Below are positions 7,573-15,197 of a stretch of DNA of 41,389 bases, piece by piece. A program made the position numbers and the translations under genes. Numbering within the stretch: position 1 is the first letter of the stretch; each line of letters begins with the position of its first letter. The stretch is from a candidate division Kazan bacterium RBG_13_50_9 (lineage in GTDB: Bacteria; Patescibacteriota; Kazan-3B-28; UBA10110): contig META01000003.1 in the NCBI GenBank assembly GCA_001772255.1, forward strand, positions 183,745-225,133, in the 5' to 3' direction. The notes beneath the pieces were generated by a model. That model was given only the letters and a program-made list of their open reading frames with translations. It made no database searches and was not told where the DNA came from.

Positions 7573-8166
7573 ATGAGGATTGCGGTTGATTTAGATGAGG
7601 TGCTGGGGGAGTTTATTGGTGAATTTTTGAAATTGTACAATCGAAAGCACGGGACAGACTGGTCTTTTAACGATGTTATTAATTATCATTGGCCGGCCTT
7701 CATGGGCAAGACAACCGAAGAGCTGGTAGATGAAGTGTATAAGTTCTTTGAGACGGACAGCTTTCGCAATCTGCCAGTGGTGGAAGGGGCGAAGGAGGGC
7801 ATCGCCGAACTAGCGAAGAACCACGAGCTATGTGTGGTGACAGGGAGGCAAAACGTAATCGAGGGGGCTACTCATAAGTGGCTGGATCACAATTTCCCCG
7901 GGGTGTTTAAGGCAGTGGAGTTCACTAACAATTATCCCAAGGGCAATTCACCAACTCTCAGCAAAGGCGAGGTCTGTAAGCGGCTGGGCTGTGAGGTCTT
8001 GATCGATGACGATAGTAGGCATGTGGAAACCTTGATGACGCATGGGGTTCGGGTAATTCTCTTCAACAAACCTTGGAACTCCTATCACCGGTTGCCAAGT
8101 TCGGTTCGCCGAGCTAATAATTGGTCAGAAATTATCGAGGCGGTTAATCAGATGGCAGGAGTATGA
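7573..8166 (+). CDS. HAD-superfamily 5'-nucleotidase-like protein
   Basis: The start at 7573 (MRIAVDLDEVLGEF) puts the HAD motif I DLDEVLGEF at the N-terminus, as expected. In-frame codons before it run through the tRNA, and ATG at 7552 is a less likely alternative. A GGGGTG sequence sits just upstream. Motif III-IV features include VVTGRQ and the late LIDDDSRHVE. This resembles the 5'(3')-deoxyribonucleotidase/YorS-like branch of HAD phosphatases, which act on nucleotide monophosphates; the substrate is inferred only. The last bases overlap the dnaG start by four (ATGA), suggesting coupling with the primase. Confidence 0.72.
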   Translation: MRIAVDLDEVLGEFIGEFLKLYNRKHGTDWSFNDVINYHWPAFMGKTTEELVDEVYKFFETDSFRNLPVVEGAKEGIAELAKNHELCVVTGRQNVIEGATHKWLDHNFPGVFKAVEFTNNYPKGNSPTLSKGEVCKRLGCEVLIDDDSRHVETLMTHGVRVILFNKPWNSYHRLPSSVRRANNWSEIIEAVNQMAGV

Positions 8167-9899
8167 ATGAAATAGATGAGATAAAAAACAAGGTTGATAT
8201 TATCGATCTGATCGGCAGTTTTGTACCGCTTAAGAAGGCGGGGAGAAACTATAAGGGTCTGTGCCCATTTCATTCTGAAAAGACCCCATCATTTATGGTA
8301 AGCCAGGAGAAGCAGATATGGCACTGTTTTGGGTGCGGCAAGGGTGGGGATATATTCGGGTTTTTAATAGAGAAGGAGGGCATCAGTTTTAGTGAGGCGC
8401 TAGTTCAACTGGCTGAACGGGCAGGAGTGGAGCTTAAGAGTCGGCCCCAGGACTGGGGGGAAAGAAACAAATTATTTGCCATAAATGAACTGGCGGCCAA
8501 GTTCTTTGAGCGGTCACTCTCGGATAGCAAGGAGGGGCGGCAGGCCATGAACTATTTAGTGAACAGGGGCATTAATAAAGAGACTGTAGCAACCTTTCGT
8601 TTGGGCTATGCGCCATCTGGCTGGGAGTATCTGTCCAAGCTCTTGCTGCGCCGGGGTTATCAGGTAACTGACGCAGAGAGAGCCGGTTTGGCCATCAAAC
8701 GGGATCGGGGCTACAGTGACAAATTCCGCCATCGGCTAATGTTCCCAATTGCTAGCGTTAGCGGCCGGGTAGTAGGTTTTACCGGTAGGGTGTTAGATCC
8801 ACAGGACCAACCTAAATATCTTAACTCACCGGAGACCCCGATTTTTAATAAGGGGAAGGTCCTTTACGGCTTATCGGTTACTAAGGAAGATATTCAGTCT
8901 GCCAACTCAGCTGTATTAGTGGAGGGGCAGATGGATGTGTTGGCGTCTTATCAGGCAGGGATCCGCAATGTGGTGGCCTCTTCCGGCACGGCACTGACCA
9001 TTGATCAGTTAAGATCTATAAGGCGCTATACGGAGACTCTAATATTGGCTTTGGATGCAGATAGCGCTGGCAGTGAGGCCACTAAAAGAGCTATTGAGTT
9101 GGCCTCGGCGGAGGACCTGGATATTAAGGTGGCCTTGCTGGGAGATTTTAAAGATCCGGATGAATGTATTAAAGCCGGAGTAGATCAGTGGAGGGCGGTG
9201 GTCCAGTCGGCCGTTCCGATCGTAGATTTTTATATTAGCTACTCGATTAGCAAATTTGGCAGTGACTCGGTGGCTGCTAAAAAGAAGGTAGCCGCTGAGG
9301 TCCTCCCGGTCATTGCCGCATTGGATAGCCCGGTGGAGAAGGATCAATATGCCAAAAAGTTGGCTGAAGCTATCGCTGTGGATGTACAGAGCCTATATGA
9401 AGCTATAGCCAAAACCCGGCGGGGGAGGGTTGCCCCCCAGCCGCTTGCGGCCAAGGAGCAGATTCAAATCGAATCGCGGGATCCCCACTGGCTGGAGAAG
9501 AGGCTTTTAGGCATCATCTTGTATAAACCAGCGCAGTGGGCCCACTTCCGGGATAAGCTCGATGCCGTTAATTGGGCTAGTCCGCCCTTAGCGCAGATTT
9601 ACGGCTATTTTAAAGATTGCTATACTGGGAGAGAATTTTCATTAGACGAACTGCTGGGCAAGTTAGAGTATCCGGATAAGGTTGAAGTTCTAGAACTGAT
9701 GATGGTGATAGAGGAGAACTACGCAGATATGCCCGATGTAGACATTGGGCAGGAGCTGAACTTCTATATTAATTTGCTCAAACAGCGCAACACTCGAGTA
9801 GAAATGATGCAACTGAGCCGGGAGATCGCGGATGCTGAAAAATCTGGCGACCAAGTGAAACTGCAAGCTCTCTTAGAAAAGTTTAAAGAGTCTAAGTAA
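8163..9899 (+). CDS. dnaG: DNA primase
   Basis: The protein has 578 residues and makes RNA primers for replication. The N-terminal CHC2 zinc finger is clear (CPFH near residue 38 and CFGCGKGGD about 20 residues later). The RNA-polymerase core contains the family blocks FRHRLMFPI and GFTGRVL, and the TOPRIM region follows with [16 protein letters not shown] (acidic Glu and the later LALDADSAG). The C-terminal helicase-binding part is present but divergent. The start overlaps the nucleotidase stop by four bases. Only five bases separate it from the sigma factor gene, the classic dnaG-rpoD pairing. Confidence 0.96.
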   Translation: MNEIDEIKNKVDIIDLIGSFVPLKKAGRNYKGLCPFHSEKTPSFMVSQEKQIWHCFGCGKGGDIFGFLIEKEGISFSEALVQLAERAGVELKSRPQDWGERNKLFAINELAAKFFERSLSDSKEGRQAMNYLVNRGINKETVATFRLGYAPSGWEYLSKLLLRRGYQVTDAERAGLAIKRDRGYSDKFRHRLMFPIASVSGRVVGFTGRVLDPQDQPKYLNSPETPIFNKGKVLYGLSVTKEDIQSANSAVLVEGQMDVLASYQAGIRNVVASSGTALTIDQLRSIRRYTETLILALDADSAGSEATKRAIELASAEDLDIKVALLGDFKDPDECIKAGVDQWRAVVQSAVPIVDFYISYSISKFGSDSVAAKKKVAAEVLPVIAALDSPVEKDQYAKKLAEAIAVDVQSLYEAIAKTRRGRVAPQPLAAKEQIQIESRDPHWLEKRLLGIILYKPAQWAHFRDKLDAVNWASPPLAQIYGYFKDCYTGREFSLDELLGKLEYPDKVEVLELMMVIEENYADMPDVDIGQELNFYINLLKQRNTRVEMMQLSREIADAEKSGDQVKLQALLEKFKESK

Positions 9900-9904
9900 T
9901 TAGT

Positions 9905-11389
9905 ATGGTAATTAAAAGGCGCACTAAAAGGGTAACTGCCCCAAAGCGGCGGGCTGTGCGTAGGCATAAGGCAGCTAAGAAAGCGGCGGCCAAAAAACGA
10001 GCCAAAAGGAAGATAGCTCCAAAGAGGCCTATCAGAAAAAAGTTGGAAGCCAAAAAAGCACCGAAGCGCCGTGCGGCCCGGGCGGCTAAGAAAAGGATTC
10101 ACAAGAAAGTAGCTAAAAGAATGGTCCGGCGAGCTATTAAGCGTGGGCCAGTTAAGAGAGCAGGTAGAAAGCCGGCTAAAAAAGTTAAGAAGGTAGCATT
10201 AGAGATAAAAAAGGTCGAGGAGGAACCCCAACTGGAGGATCTGGAAGTAAAAGATATCGAAGATATCAAAAAGAAGCACAAGCAGTATAGATTTCCTCCG
10301 GAGGTTGAATATTTAGTGCTCAAAGGCCAGGATCAGGGATTTGTTACCCAGCAAGAGATCGTGCAGGCCTTGCCGGAGGCAGAGAACAACGTGGACCTGC
10401 TAGATAAGTTGTATGAGGCTTTCTTTGATCTAGGTATTGAAGTGGTGGATATGCGCGATGATCTGATCTGGCAGACTGGGGCTTTCGGGGAAACAAAGAA
10501 AAAAACTAGGAAGAAGAGATCGGTTCGAGCGGGCTTGAGCGAGACGGAGGCCCAAGAGACCATTGGCGAGGATTCGGTGAGGATGTATTTGAAGGAGATC
10601 GGGCAGATCCCGCTTTTGAAGAAACCGGAAGAGGTAGCCTTAGCTAAGCGGGTGGCCGCTGGTGATAAGGTGGCGTCAAAGCAGCTGGCTGAAGCTAATC
10701 TGCGCCTGGTGGTCAGCATCGCCAAGAAGTATATCGGCCGAGGGCTATCATTGCTGGATCTGATCCAGGAGGGAAACATTGGCCTAATGAAGGCAGTAGA
10801 AAAGTTTGACTATACTAGGGGGTTTAAGTTCTCGACCTATGCTACTTGGTGGATTAGGCAGGCGATCACTAGGGCTATTGCTGACCAGGCCAGGACTATT
10901 CGTATCCCCGTACATATGGTGGAGACGATGAATCGACTAGCACGCACCCAACGACAGTTGGTGCAGGAATTGGGGCGTGAGCCTACACCGCAGGAGATAG
11001 CCAATGAGATGGAGTTGGATATTGAGAAAGTAAACCATATCCTTAAGATCTCTCAAGAGACGGTTTCTTTGGAAAAACCAGTAGGGGATGAAGACGATAG
11101 CTTGCTGGGTGATTTTATTAAGGATGAGGATAGCTTAACGCCAGAGGAGCAGTCGGCCTATGAAATGCTCAAGAGTGATGTTGGCTTAGTGCTGCATCTG
11201 CTGACACCGCGCGAGCAGAAGATTCTAAGGATGAGGTTCGGCTTGAGCGGTGAATGGGCCCATACATTAGAAGAGGTAGGTAAGGAGTTTGGGGTTACCC
11301 GGGAGCGCATCCGTCAGATAGAGGCCAAGGCGCTGATGAAGCTCAGGAAATCCAAGGATAGCAAACGGTTGAAGGATTATCTGAAGTAG
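9905..11389 (+). CDS. rpoD: Primary RNA polymerase sigma factor with histone-like basic N-terminus
   Basis: The protein has 494 residues. The first 95 or so are dominated by Lys, Arg and Ala in repeats like those of histone H1 tails. A region 1.1-like segment follows (about 115-190), then the sigma-70 core. Region 1.2 is [16 protein letters not shown], and region 2 contains [17 protein letters not shown] and [20 protein letters not shown]. Region 4.2 is [28 protein letters not shown]. It should recognise the TTGACA/TATAAT promoters seen throughout this window. The basic extension is longer than in typical primary sigma factors. The start is the ATG five bases after dnaG; I see no better internal start before the basic region. 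Confidence 0.95.
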   Translation: MVIKRRTKRVTAPKRRAVRRHKAAKKAAAKKRAKRKIAPKRPIRKKLEAKKAPKRRAARAAKKRIHKKVAKRMVRRAIKRGPVKRAGRKPAKKVKKVALEIKKVEEEPQLEDLEVKDIEDIKKKHKQYRFPPEVEYLVLKGQDQGFVTQQEIVQALPEAENNVDLLDKLYEAFFDLGIEVVDMRDDLIWQTGAFGETKKKTRKKRSVRAGLSETEAQETIGEDSVRMYLKEIGQIPLLKKPEEVALAKRVAAGDKVASKQLAEANLRLVVSIAKKYIGRGLSLLDLIQEGNIGLMKAVEKFDYTRGFKFSTYATWWIRQAITRAIADQARTIRIPVHMVETMNRLARTQRQLVQELGREPTPQEIANEMELDIEKVNHILKISQETVSLEKPVGDEDDSLLGDFIKDEDSLTPEEQSAYEMLKSDVGLVLHLLTPREQKILRMRFGLSGEWAHTLEEVGKEFGVTRERIRQIEAKALMKLRKSKDSKRLKDYLK

Positions 11390-11416
11390 AATAGAATCGG
11401 TTAGTATCTTTGATAT

Positions 11417-11453
11417 TCCGGGGTAGCTCTCCGCCAGCTGGCGGAGGCAGAGC
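11417..11453 (+). pseudogene. tRNA-Asn 5' fragment interrupted by a palindrome
   Basis: TCCGGGGTAGCTC (11417-11429) and GGCAGAGC (11446-11453) are identical to the acceptor/D-arm parts of the intact tRNA-Asn 75 bases downstream. Where the real D-loop has AAT, this copy has the 16-base palindrome TCCGCCAGCTGGCGGA. The remainder of the tRNA is missing. Confidence 0.7.
11430..11445. repeat. Dispersed palindrome, copy A
   Basis: TCCGCCAGCTGGCGGA is a perfect palindrome, extended by one base pair to 18. The same sequence occurs at 14082 and 39969, and a version with two matched changes at 40173. Confidence 0.9.
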
Positions 11454-11491
11454 GCGGGATGTCGCAAAGGCATTGGTAGGTAGAATGACAA

Positions 11492-11566
11492 TCCGGGGTA
11501 GCTCAATGGCAGAGCAGCTGCCTGTTAAGCAGTTGGTTGGCGGTTCGAGTCCGCCCCCCGGAGCCA
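11492..11566 (+). tRNA. tRNA-Asn (anticodon GTT)
   Basis: The acceptor TCCGGGG pairs with CCCCGGA. The anticodon loop is CTGTTAA with anticodon GTT, and the T-arm contains GGTTCGAGTCC. The discriminator is G and CCA is encoded. Confidence 0.95.
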
Positions 11567-11663
11567 CCATCCGTCGCTCCAGTATAACTGGAGCTATGGA
11601 ATGGTTTGGCGGAGGAACAGGTATTCCGAAGCTCATAGCGAAGGATACCCCGGAGCCACAAAG

Positions 11664-12254
11664 ATGTTTGAAAGGACAATATCTATAGTCATCATTTTGG
11701 CACTCGTTCTTGGAGCGGGATCTTTAATTTATTGGTATTTTGTGCCAGCAGTGCCAATTTCCAAGTCGACCTCGGATGAAACTGCTGATTGGAAGATTTA
11801 TAGAAATGAGGAGTATGGCTATGAAATGAGATATCCCGAAGGTTGGATAGCAAAACACTCTTCTGGGTACAACGATGAATTTGGGATATATTACGAATCA
11901 AACTCCTTTGAGGGTCCTGATGGAAGTTACATTTTGTCTTTTGGCATTGTACCGAAAGACAGCGATATAATGACGCCAAGTCTAAGGACGGGGGTTCAGG
12001 CAGGGGATTTTGTAGATTCGGGTGAAGTAGTAAATATTGGTGGCATAGAAGTTAGTTTTAAAAAGCTTGTCTACGAAGGGCGGGTTAAAGAGATATTCTT
12101 TAATCCTTTTGAGATAGGTGACTTTAGGGGGAATGCTACGTTGAGCTATTTTGGAAGCACCAGTCTCCCAGAGCTCCCTGAGTATGATATGACGGGTAAA
12201 CCAGAACTGGATGTAGCGAAGAAGATACTCGCTACTTTTGAACTTTTAGATTAA
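11664..12254 (+). CDS. Membrane-anchored protein, PsbP-like (function unknown)
   Basis: The start at 11664 (MFERTISIVIILALVLGAG) gives a single N-terminal membrane anchor (about residues 5-28). The longer frame would run through the tRNA-Asn trailer. The mature part carries the pattern EYGYEMRYPEGW, common in PsbP/MOG1-type extracytoplasmic domains of small bacterial lipoproteins, but no lipobox cysteine is present. The total is 196 residues. Its location suggests an exported, membrane-tethered beta-sheet protein. I do not recognise a specific function. Confidence 0.65.
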   Translation: MFERTISIVIILALVLGAGSLIYWYFVPAVPISKSTSDETADWKIYRNEEYGYEMRYPEGWIAKHSSGYNDEFGIYYESNSFEGPDGSYILSFGIVPKDSDIMTPSLRTGVQAGDFVDSGEVVNIGGIEVSFKKLVYEGRVKEIFFNPFEIGDFRGNATLSYFGSTSLPELPEYDMTGKPELDVAKKILATFELLD

Positions 12255-12296
12255 CTGGACTTTGGTCCCGATAATCTAAATCCAAATCCTAGCTCG

Positions 12297-12425
12297 AGGG
12301 CCAAAAAGGATTGCCGTGACGAGCTTCCCCGCAGTGGAAGCCCGCCCGTACGACCTGGTCGGGTGGGAATCGAAACCACAAAATAAATTTAGTGCTTCAG
12401 GATAGCAATCCTGCCTTGATAGGGT
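12297..12425. other. Intergenic stretch with several hairpins, no gene seen
   Basis: The 238 bases after the preceding gene contain GCTTCC/GGAAGC, CCCGCCCG/CGGGTGGG (one G-T pair) and AGGAT/ATCCT stems close together. No open frame with a credible start was found. It could be a structured RNA or a repeat remnant. Confidence 0.35.
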
Positions 12426-12458
12426 GGTCTTTTATTTGAGTAAGTCCGATAATTGATT

Positions 12459-12467
12459 TGGTATAAT
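12459..12467 (+). promoter_or_regulatory. Extended -10 promoter
   Basis: TGG-TATAAT (12459-12467) is an extended -10 element. The -35 region is weak (TTGAGT, 20 bases away). The expected start is near 12474. Confidence 0.6.
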
Positions 12468-12492
12468 CTTAACGCATTTTTGCGGAGGAAGA

Positions 12493-12513
12493 ATGAAGAG
12501 AAGGAAGAAGTAA
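12493..12513 (+). CDS. Six-codon basic ORF (leader-peptide candidate)
   Basis: ATG followed by codons for Lys-Arg-Arg-Lys-Lys and TAA. A strong ribosome site GGAGG (12484-12488) sits four bases upstream, and the promoter lies just before that. A hairpin with a 7-bp stem (CGAGGCG/CGCCTCG, 12539-12566) follows, then the DUF378 gene. Promoter, ribosome site, tiny basic peptide and hairpin together resemble an attenuator leader. Translation is inferred, not shown. Confidence 0.45.
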   Translation: MKRRKK

Positions 12514-12637
12514 TTATTCTCTGATTTGCAATCGATGGCGAGGCGGCTTAGTGTACAAGCGCCTCGTCTTCAATAAAGCTACCTAAATAGGGTAGAATTA
12601 GGTGGGGACCGATGTAATAGAAAGGCATTATTGAATT

Positions 12638-12832
12638 ATGAACTGGTTAGGTTGGTTAGTATTTATTCTGCTGGTGATCGGAGGTCTAAACTGGGGGCTG
12701 GTAGGCCTGTTTGGAATCGACGTGGTGGCTGCCATATTGGGCGAGATGTCAACCGCTGCCCGCGTGGTTTACACCTTGGTTGGCCTAGCCGCTCTCTACC
12801 ACTTGTTTGCTGGTTGGGGTAGTAAGAAGTAA
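12638..12832 (+). CDS. DUF378 family small membrane protein
   Basis: The protein has 64 residues with two membrane segments (WLVFILLVIGGLNWGLVGLF and a second around residues 42-60). The GGLNWGLVG motif is characteristic of DUF378 (YuzA-like) proteins, whose function is unknown. The ATG at 12638 starts directly at MNWLGW, the usual family start. It is probably transcribed from the promoter at 12459 together with the mini-ORF. Confidence 0.88.
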   Translation: MNWLGWLVFILLVIGGLNWGLVGLFGIDVVAAILGEMSTAARVVYTLVGLAALYHLFAGWGSKK

Positions 12833-12838
12833 GTAATT

Positions 12839-12885
12839 GCAACACACAAATTAGGCTCGGAGTAATCCCGGGCCTTTTGTGTTGC
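12839..12885 (+). terminator. Hairpin after the DUF378 gene
   Basis: GCAACACA (12839-12846) pairs with TGTGTTGC near 12885, with A-rich and T-rich bases continuing the stem. It lies directly after the stop codon and is a plausible, though atypical, terminator. Confidence 0.45.
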
Positions 12886-12889
12886 TAAC

Positions 12890-12932
12890 CCAAAACACAA
12901 ACCAAGGAACGCAGTGACTGTTTGTGTTTTGG
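12890..12932. repeat. Perfect 13-bp inverted repeat
   Basis: CCAAAACACAAAC (12890-12902) and GTTTGTGTTTTGG (12920-12932) are exact complements with a 17-base loop. Confidence 0.8.
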
Positions 12933-12956
12933 AAAGGAGCAGCAACGGAGCGGGGA

Positions 12957-12984
12957 GCTTTTTGTAAATTTGCTTACAAAAAGC
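12957..12984 (-). terminator. Hairpin downstream of initiator tRNA
   Basis: GCTTTTTGTAA and TTACAAAAAGC are perfect 11-base arms around a 6-base loop, 25 bases past the 3' end of the minus-strand tRNA at 13009-13083. The A/T-rich stem could stop or process the tRNA transcript. Confidence 0.5.
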
Positions 12985-13008
12985 GAATTAGCGGAACTCG
13001 CTGCGACG

Positions 13009-13083
13009 TGGTAGCGGGGGTGGGAATTGCACCCACGACCTCCAGGTTATGAGCCTGGCGAGCTACTACTGCTCTACCCCGCG
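13009..13083 (-). tRNA. Initiator tRNA-fMet (anticodon CAT)
   Basis: The 5' acceptor is CGCGGGG and the 3' strand ends ...CCCGCT followed by ACCA, so the first base pair (C1, U72) is unpaired, the hallmark of initiator tRNA. The anticodon loop is CTCATAA. The anticodon stem is CCAGG/CCTGG, so only two of the three classical G-C pairs next to the loop are kept; the third is A29-U41. CCA is encoded. Confidence 0.92.
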
Positions 13084-13187
13084 ATGACTTTGTAATGCTA
13101 ACAGAGGAAAGAGCGACTGTCCAGCACAACGGTATCTGCCGCAGCACTACTCCTCTGCCATCCGGCAGAATCGAGTACGCGGCACTC

Positions 13188-13238
13188 ACTATTCGCTTCT
13201 GTCCCGGCGGCGCCATGAACTTGAGCGAAGCGAATAGT
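13188..13238 (-). repeat. 12-bp inverted repeat in the tRNA trailer
   Basis: ACTATTCGCTTC (13188-13199) and GAAGCGAATAGT (13227-13238) are exact complements. On the minus strand the hairpin begins six bases after the CCA of the next tRNA and may end its transcript. The 158-base gap between the two tRNAs holds no gene. Confidence 0.7.
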
Positions 13239-13241
13239 TCG

Positions 13242-13316
13242 TGGTGGGCCAGGTAGGATTCGAACCTACGACCAACCCCTTATGAGGGGGCTGCTCTGCC
13301 GCTGAGCTACTGGCCC
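13242..13316 (-). tRNA. tRNA with CAT anticodon (elongator Met or Ile2)
   Basis: The acceptor is GGGCCAG/CTGGCCC, the anticodon loop is CTCATAA, and CCA is encoded. The first pair is G1-C72, so this is not an initiator. A CAT tRNA is either elongator tRNA-Met or tRNA-Ile2, whose wobble C becomes lysidine. The variable region TTGGTC is like that of known Ile2 tRNAs, but the sequence alone does not decide. Confidence 0.9.
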
Positions 13317-13362
13317 TGATGATAAAGTTCACACCCAGTATATATCAGCGGGTTGGTAAATT

Positions 13363-13809
13363 TTAGCCAAAGATATAATCGATCCACTTCTGGAAATTGT
13401 TCAGTTTAGCCCGGGTCTCTTCCTCTGTTGTTTCCTTGGCTTGTCCAGATTCTACATCGGGAGAGTATGGCTGGGGGATAGCTAGGACCTGTTCTCCCGG
13501 TTTTTTGTATCCCAGTTTTCTTCTGGCCTCTCGCTCCTTAAATGACTCTGTGCCGCGGTAGGCGATCAGATTACGGAGCTGGACTCCTTTGTCCTGCAGC
13601 TCAATGATCTCTGCTCGGAGCTTAGCAATGTCGCTATTAACGCGGTAGTTTTGCCACAATGCTTCCCCGGTGGCAACGACCATATATATGTAGAGTGCAC
13701 CCACCCCCACCATGGTTAGTTGTGAGCGGAGCTTTTTTTGGCTTTTGAGTTTTTCGAGGGGATTTTCCACAGCGGTTATCTTATTTTTTACACTCAAATC
13801 GCAAACCAA
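13363..13809 (-). CDS. FtsB/DivIC-family septum formation protein
   Basis: The protein has 148 residues. A basic N-terminus is followed by one membrane segment (about 35-52, MVGVGALYIYMVVATGEAL). Next comes a coiled coil (about 55-85, INSDIAKLRAEIIELQ-like heptads) and the typical DivIC motif FKEREARRKLGYKKPGEQVLAI. FtsB/DivIC proteins bridge division proteins at the septum, with the coiled coil outside the membrane. It is transcribed toward the tRNA cluster and sits in a region of tRNAs, so no operon partner is evident. The start ATG at 13809 is the only good candidate before the membrane segment; MTVGV-like internal starts would cut the anchor. Confidence 0.82.
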   Translation of the reverse strand: MVCDLSVKNKITAVENPLEKLKSQKKLRSQLTMVGVGALYIYMVVATGEALWQNYRVNSDIAKLRAEIIELQDKGVQLRNLIAYRGTESFKEREARRKLGYKKPGEQVLAIPQPYSPDVESGQAKETTEEETRAKLNNFQKWIDYIFG

Positions 13810-13876
13810 TCATGGGGCGGGAGCCCAAAAATGTTTGTGATTTGATAAGGGACAGTGACTTGTGGAGATAGGCCCA

Positions 13877-13977
13877 TCCTTCGCTCTAAAGAGCTACGGA
13901 GGGCAGCCTTCTTATTTACCTCTATTTTATCTCTATGGCTGGCGGAGCCAGCCGAAGCACTGAAGGTGCGAAGGCTG
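13877..13977. repeat. Structured repeat R1, copy 1, at a tRNA 3' end
   Basis: The segment contains GAGCTACGGAGGGCAGCCTTC, which recurs with two changes at 37469-37489. CAGCCTTC (13904-13911) pairs with GAAGGCTG (13970-13977), enclosing two small hairpins (GGCTGGC/GCCAGCC and GCAC/GTGC). The right arm overlaps the CCA of the tRNA at 13976. Confidence 0.65.
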
Positions 13978-14050
13978 GTGCCAGCGACAGGATTCGAACC
14001 TGTGACCAATGGCTTATGAGTCCACTGCTCTACCACTGAGCTACGCTGGC
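13976..14050 (-). tRNA. tRNA with CAT anticodon (elongator Met or Ile2)
   Basis: The acceptor is GCCAGCG/CGCTGGC, the anticodon loop is CTCATAA, and CCA is encoded. The anticodon stem has one A-G mismatch next to the loop (GTGGA/GCCAT). With tilS immediately downstream on the other strand, this or the tRNA at 13242 is the likely lysidine substrate. Confidence 0.88.
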
Positions 14051-14076
14051 AAATATCTAACGGGGTGCGTCCATGC

Positions 14077-14113
14077 CTACCTCCGCCAGCTGGCGGACGG
14101 CGGAGAGCTACCC
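14077..14113. repeat. Dispersed palindrome, copy B, with GGTAGCTC flank
   Basis: TCCGCCAGCTGGCGGA (14082-14097) is followed by an extra GGCGGA unit and GAGCTACC. On the minus strand it reads GGTAGCTC, then the palindrome, the same arrangement as in the tRNA-Asn fragment at 11417. Confidence 0.8.
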
Positions 14114-14201
14114 TGCCACGTCCGGACCCTCTCGCTCTAAGGATAGCGTAATTTAGAGTAGGTCAAAAGCAGATGACTGTCAAAAAAGTATAATAGGCTT
14201 A

Positions 14202-15194
14202 ATGGAGCTGGTTGAAAGTGTCAGGAAGCAGGTTGCAGCCAATAGATTCCCTCCCAAGGGAGCAATCTTAGTTGTGGCTGTATCTGGCGGAGTTGACTCC
14301 GTTGCACTGTTGCACATCTTACTCCCCCTGGCGGGTCACTATAGCTGGAGGTTGGTCGTAGCACACCTTAACCATAAGTTGCGCCAAGAAGCCAAGCGGG
14401 ATGCCCAGTTTGTTGAGCAGTTGGCCCAGCAGTTGGGGCTTAAATTTGTGGGTGGAACTGCCGAGGTGAGAAGAGAGGCTAAGAGCTGCAAACTAACTCT
14501 TGAGGAAGCGGGCCGGACGGCCCGATATAGGTTTTTGAGGCGAGTGGCCAGCCGATATAGAGCAGCAGCTATCGTTATGGCCCACACGGCGGACGATCAA
14601 GCCGAGACTATTGTGATGAATTGGCTGCGCGGAGCAGCAGTGAGGGGGCTGGCGGGTATGCGGGGATTAGAGCGCGGTATCTGGCGCCCGCTTTTAGGCG
14701 TGGAGAAAAGAGCGCTGCAAAGGTTTGCTAAAGAATATAAATTAGCCTATCGGGAAGATAGGAGTAATCGTGAGCTCAACTATACTCGCAACCAGATCCG
14801 CCACCAGGCGCTCCCCTTGCTTGAGCGGATTAATCCCGGTTTAAGGAATATGCTTTTGCGCAGCGCCACTACGTTCGCCGCGCTGGAAGATTTTGTGGCC
14901 CAGATGGTCAAAGATGTCTTTCACAAACTGGCCATTAAGGGACGAGGAAGGATCAGTTTTCACCGAGCAGCTTTTAGTAAGCTGCATGCTTTTATTCAAG
15001 ATGAGCTTTTGCTCTATGCCATAGAGTATATTCTAGGAAGTCGGCAAGGTTTTAAGAAAGTGCACATTAGCGAGATGCGGCGGGTAGTGGATAGCCCCAA
15101 AAAGGTCTCCAGCAAGCAGCTGCCGGCCAAATTGTTCCTCATAAAGACGTGTGATAAGATTACTATTAGCCGCTACAGGCCTAAGAATTTATAG
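14202..15194 (+). CDS. tilS: tRNA(Ile)-lysidine synthase
   Basis: The enzyme converts the wobble C of tRNA-Ile2(CAU) to lysidine, changing its reading from AUG to AUA. The N-terminal PP-loop is VAVSGGVDSVALLHIL (Ser28 onward), followed by the LNHKLR substrate motif and HTADDQAETIVMNWLRG. With 330 residues it belongs to the short class that lacks most of the C-terminal domain of E. coli TilS. The ATG at 14202 lies about 20 bases before the conserved region and no SD is obvious. It is the first gene of a tight set: ftsH begins three bases after its stop. Three CAT tRNAs lie just upstream. Confidence 0.95.
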   Translation: MELVESVRKQVAANRFPPKGAILVVAVSGGVDSVALLHILLPLAGHYSWRLVVAHLNHKLRQEAKRDAQFVEQLAQQLGLKFVGGTAEVRREAKSCKLTLEEAGRTARYRFLRRVASRYRAAAIVMAHTADDQAETIVMNWLRGAAVRGLAGMRGLERGIWRPLLGVEKRALQRFAKEYKLAYREDRSNRELNYTRNQIRHQALPLLERINPGLRNMLLRSATTFAALEDFVAQMVKDVFHKLAIKGRGRISFHRAAFSKLHAFIQDELLLYAIEYILGSRQGFKKVHISEMRRVVDSPKKVSSKQLPAKLFLIKTCDKITISRYRPKNL

Positions 15195-15197
15195 ACT

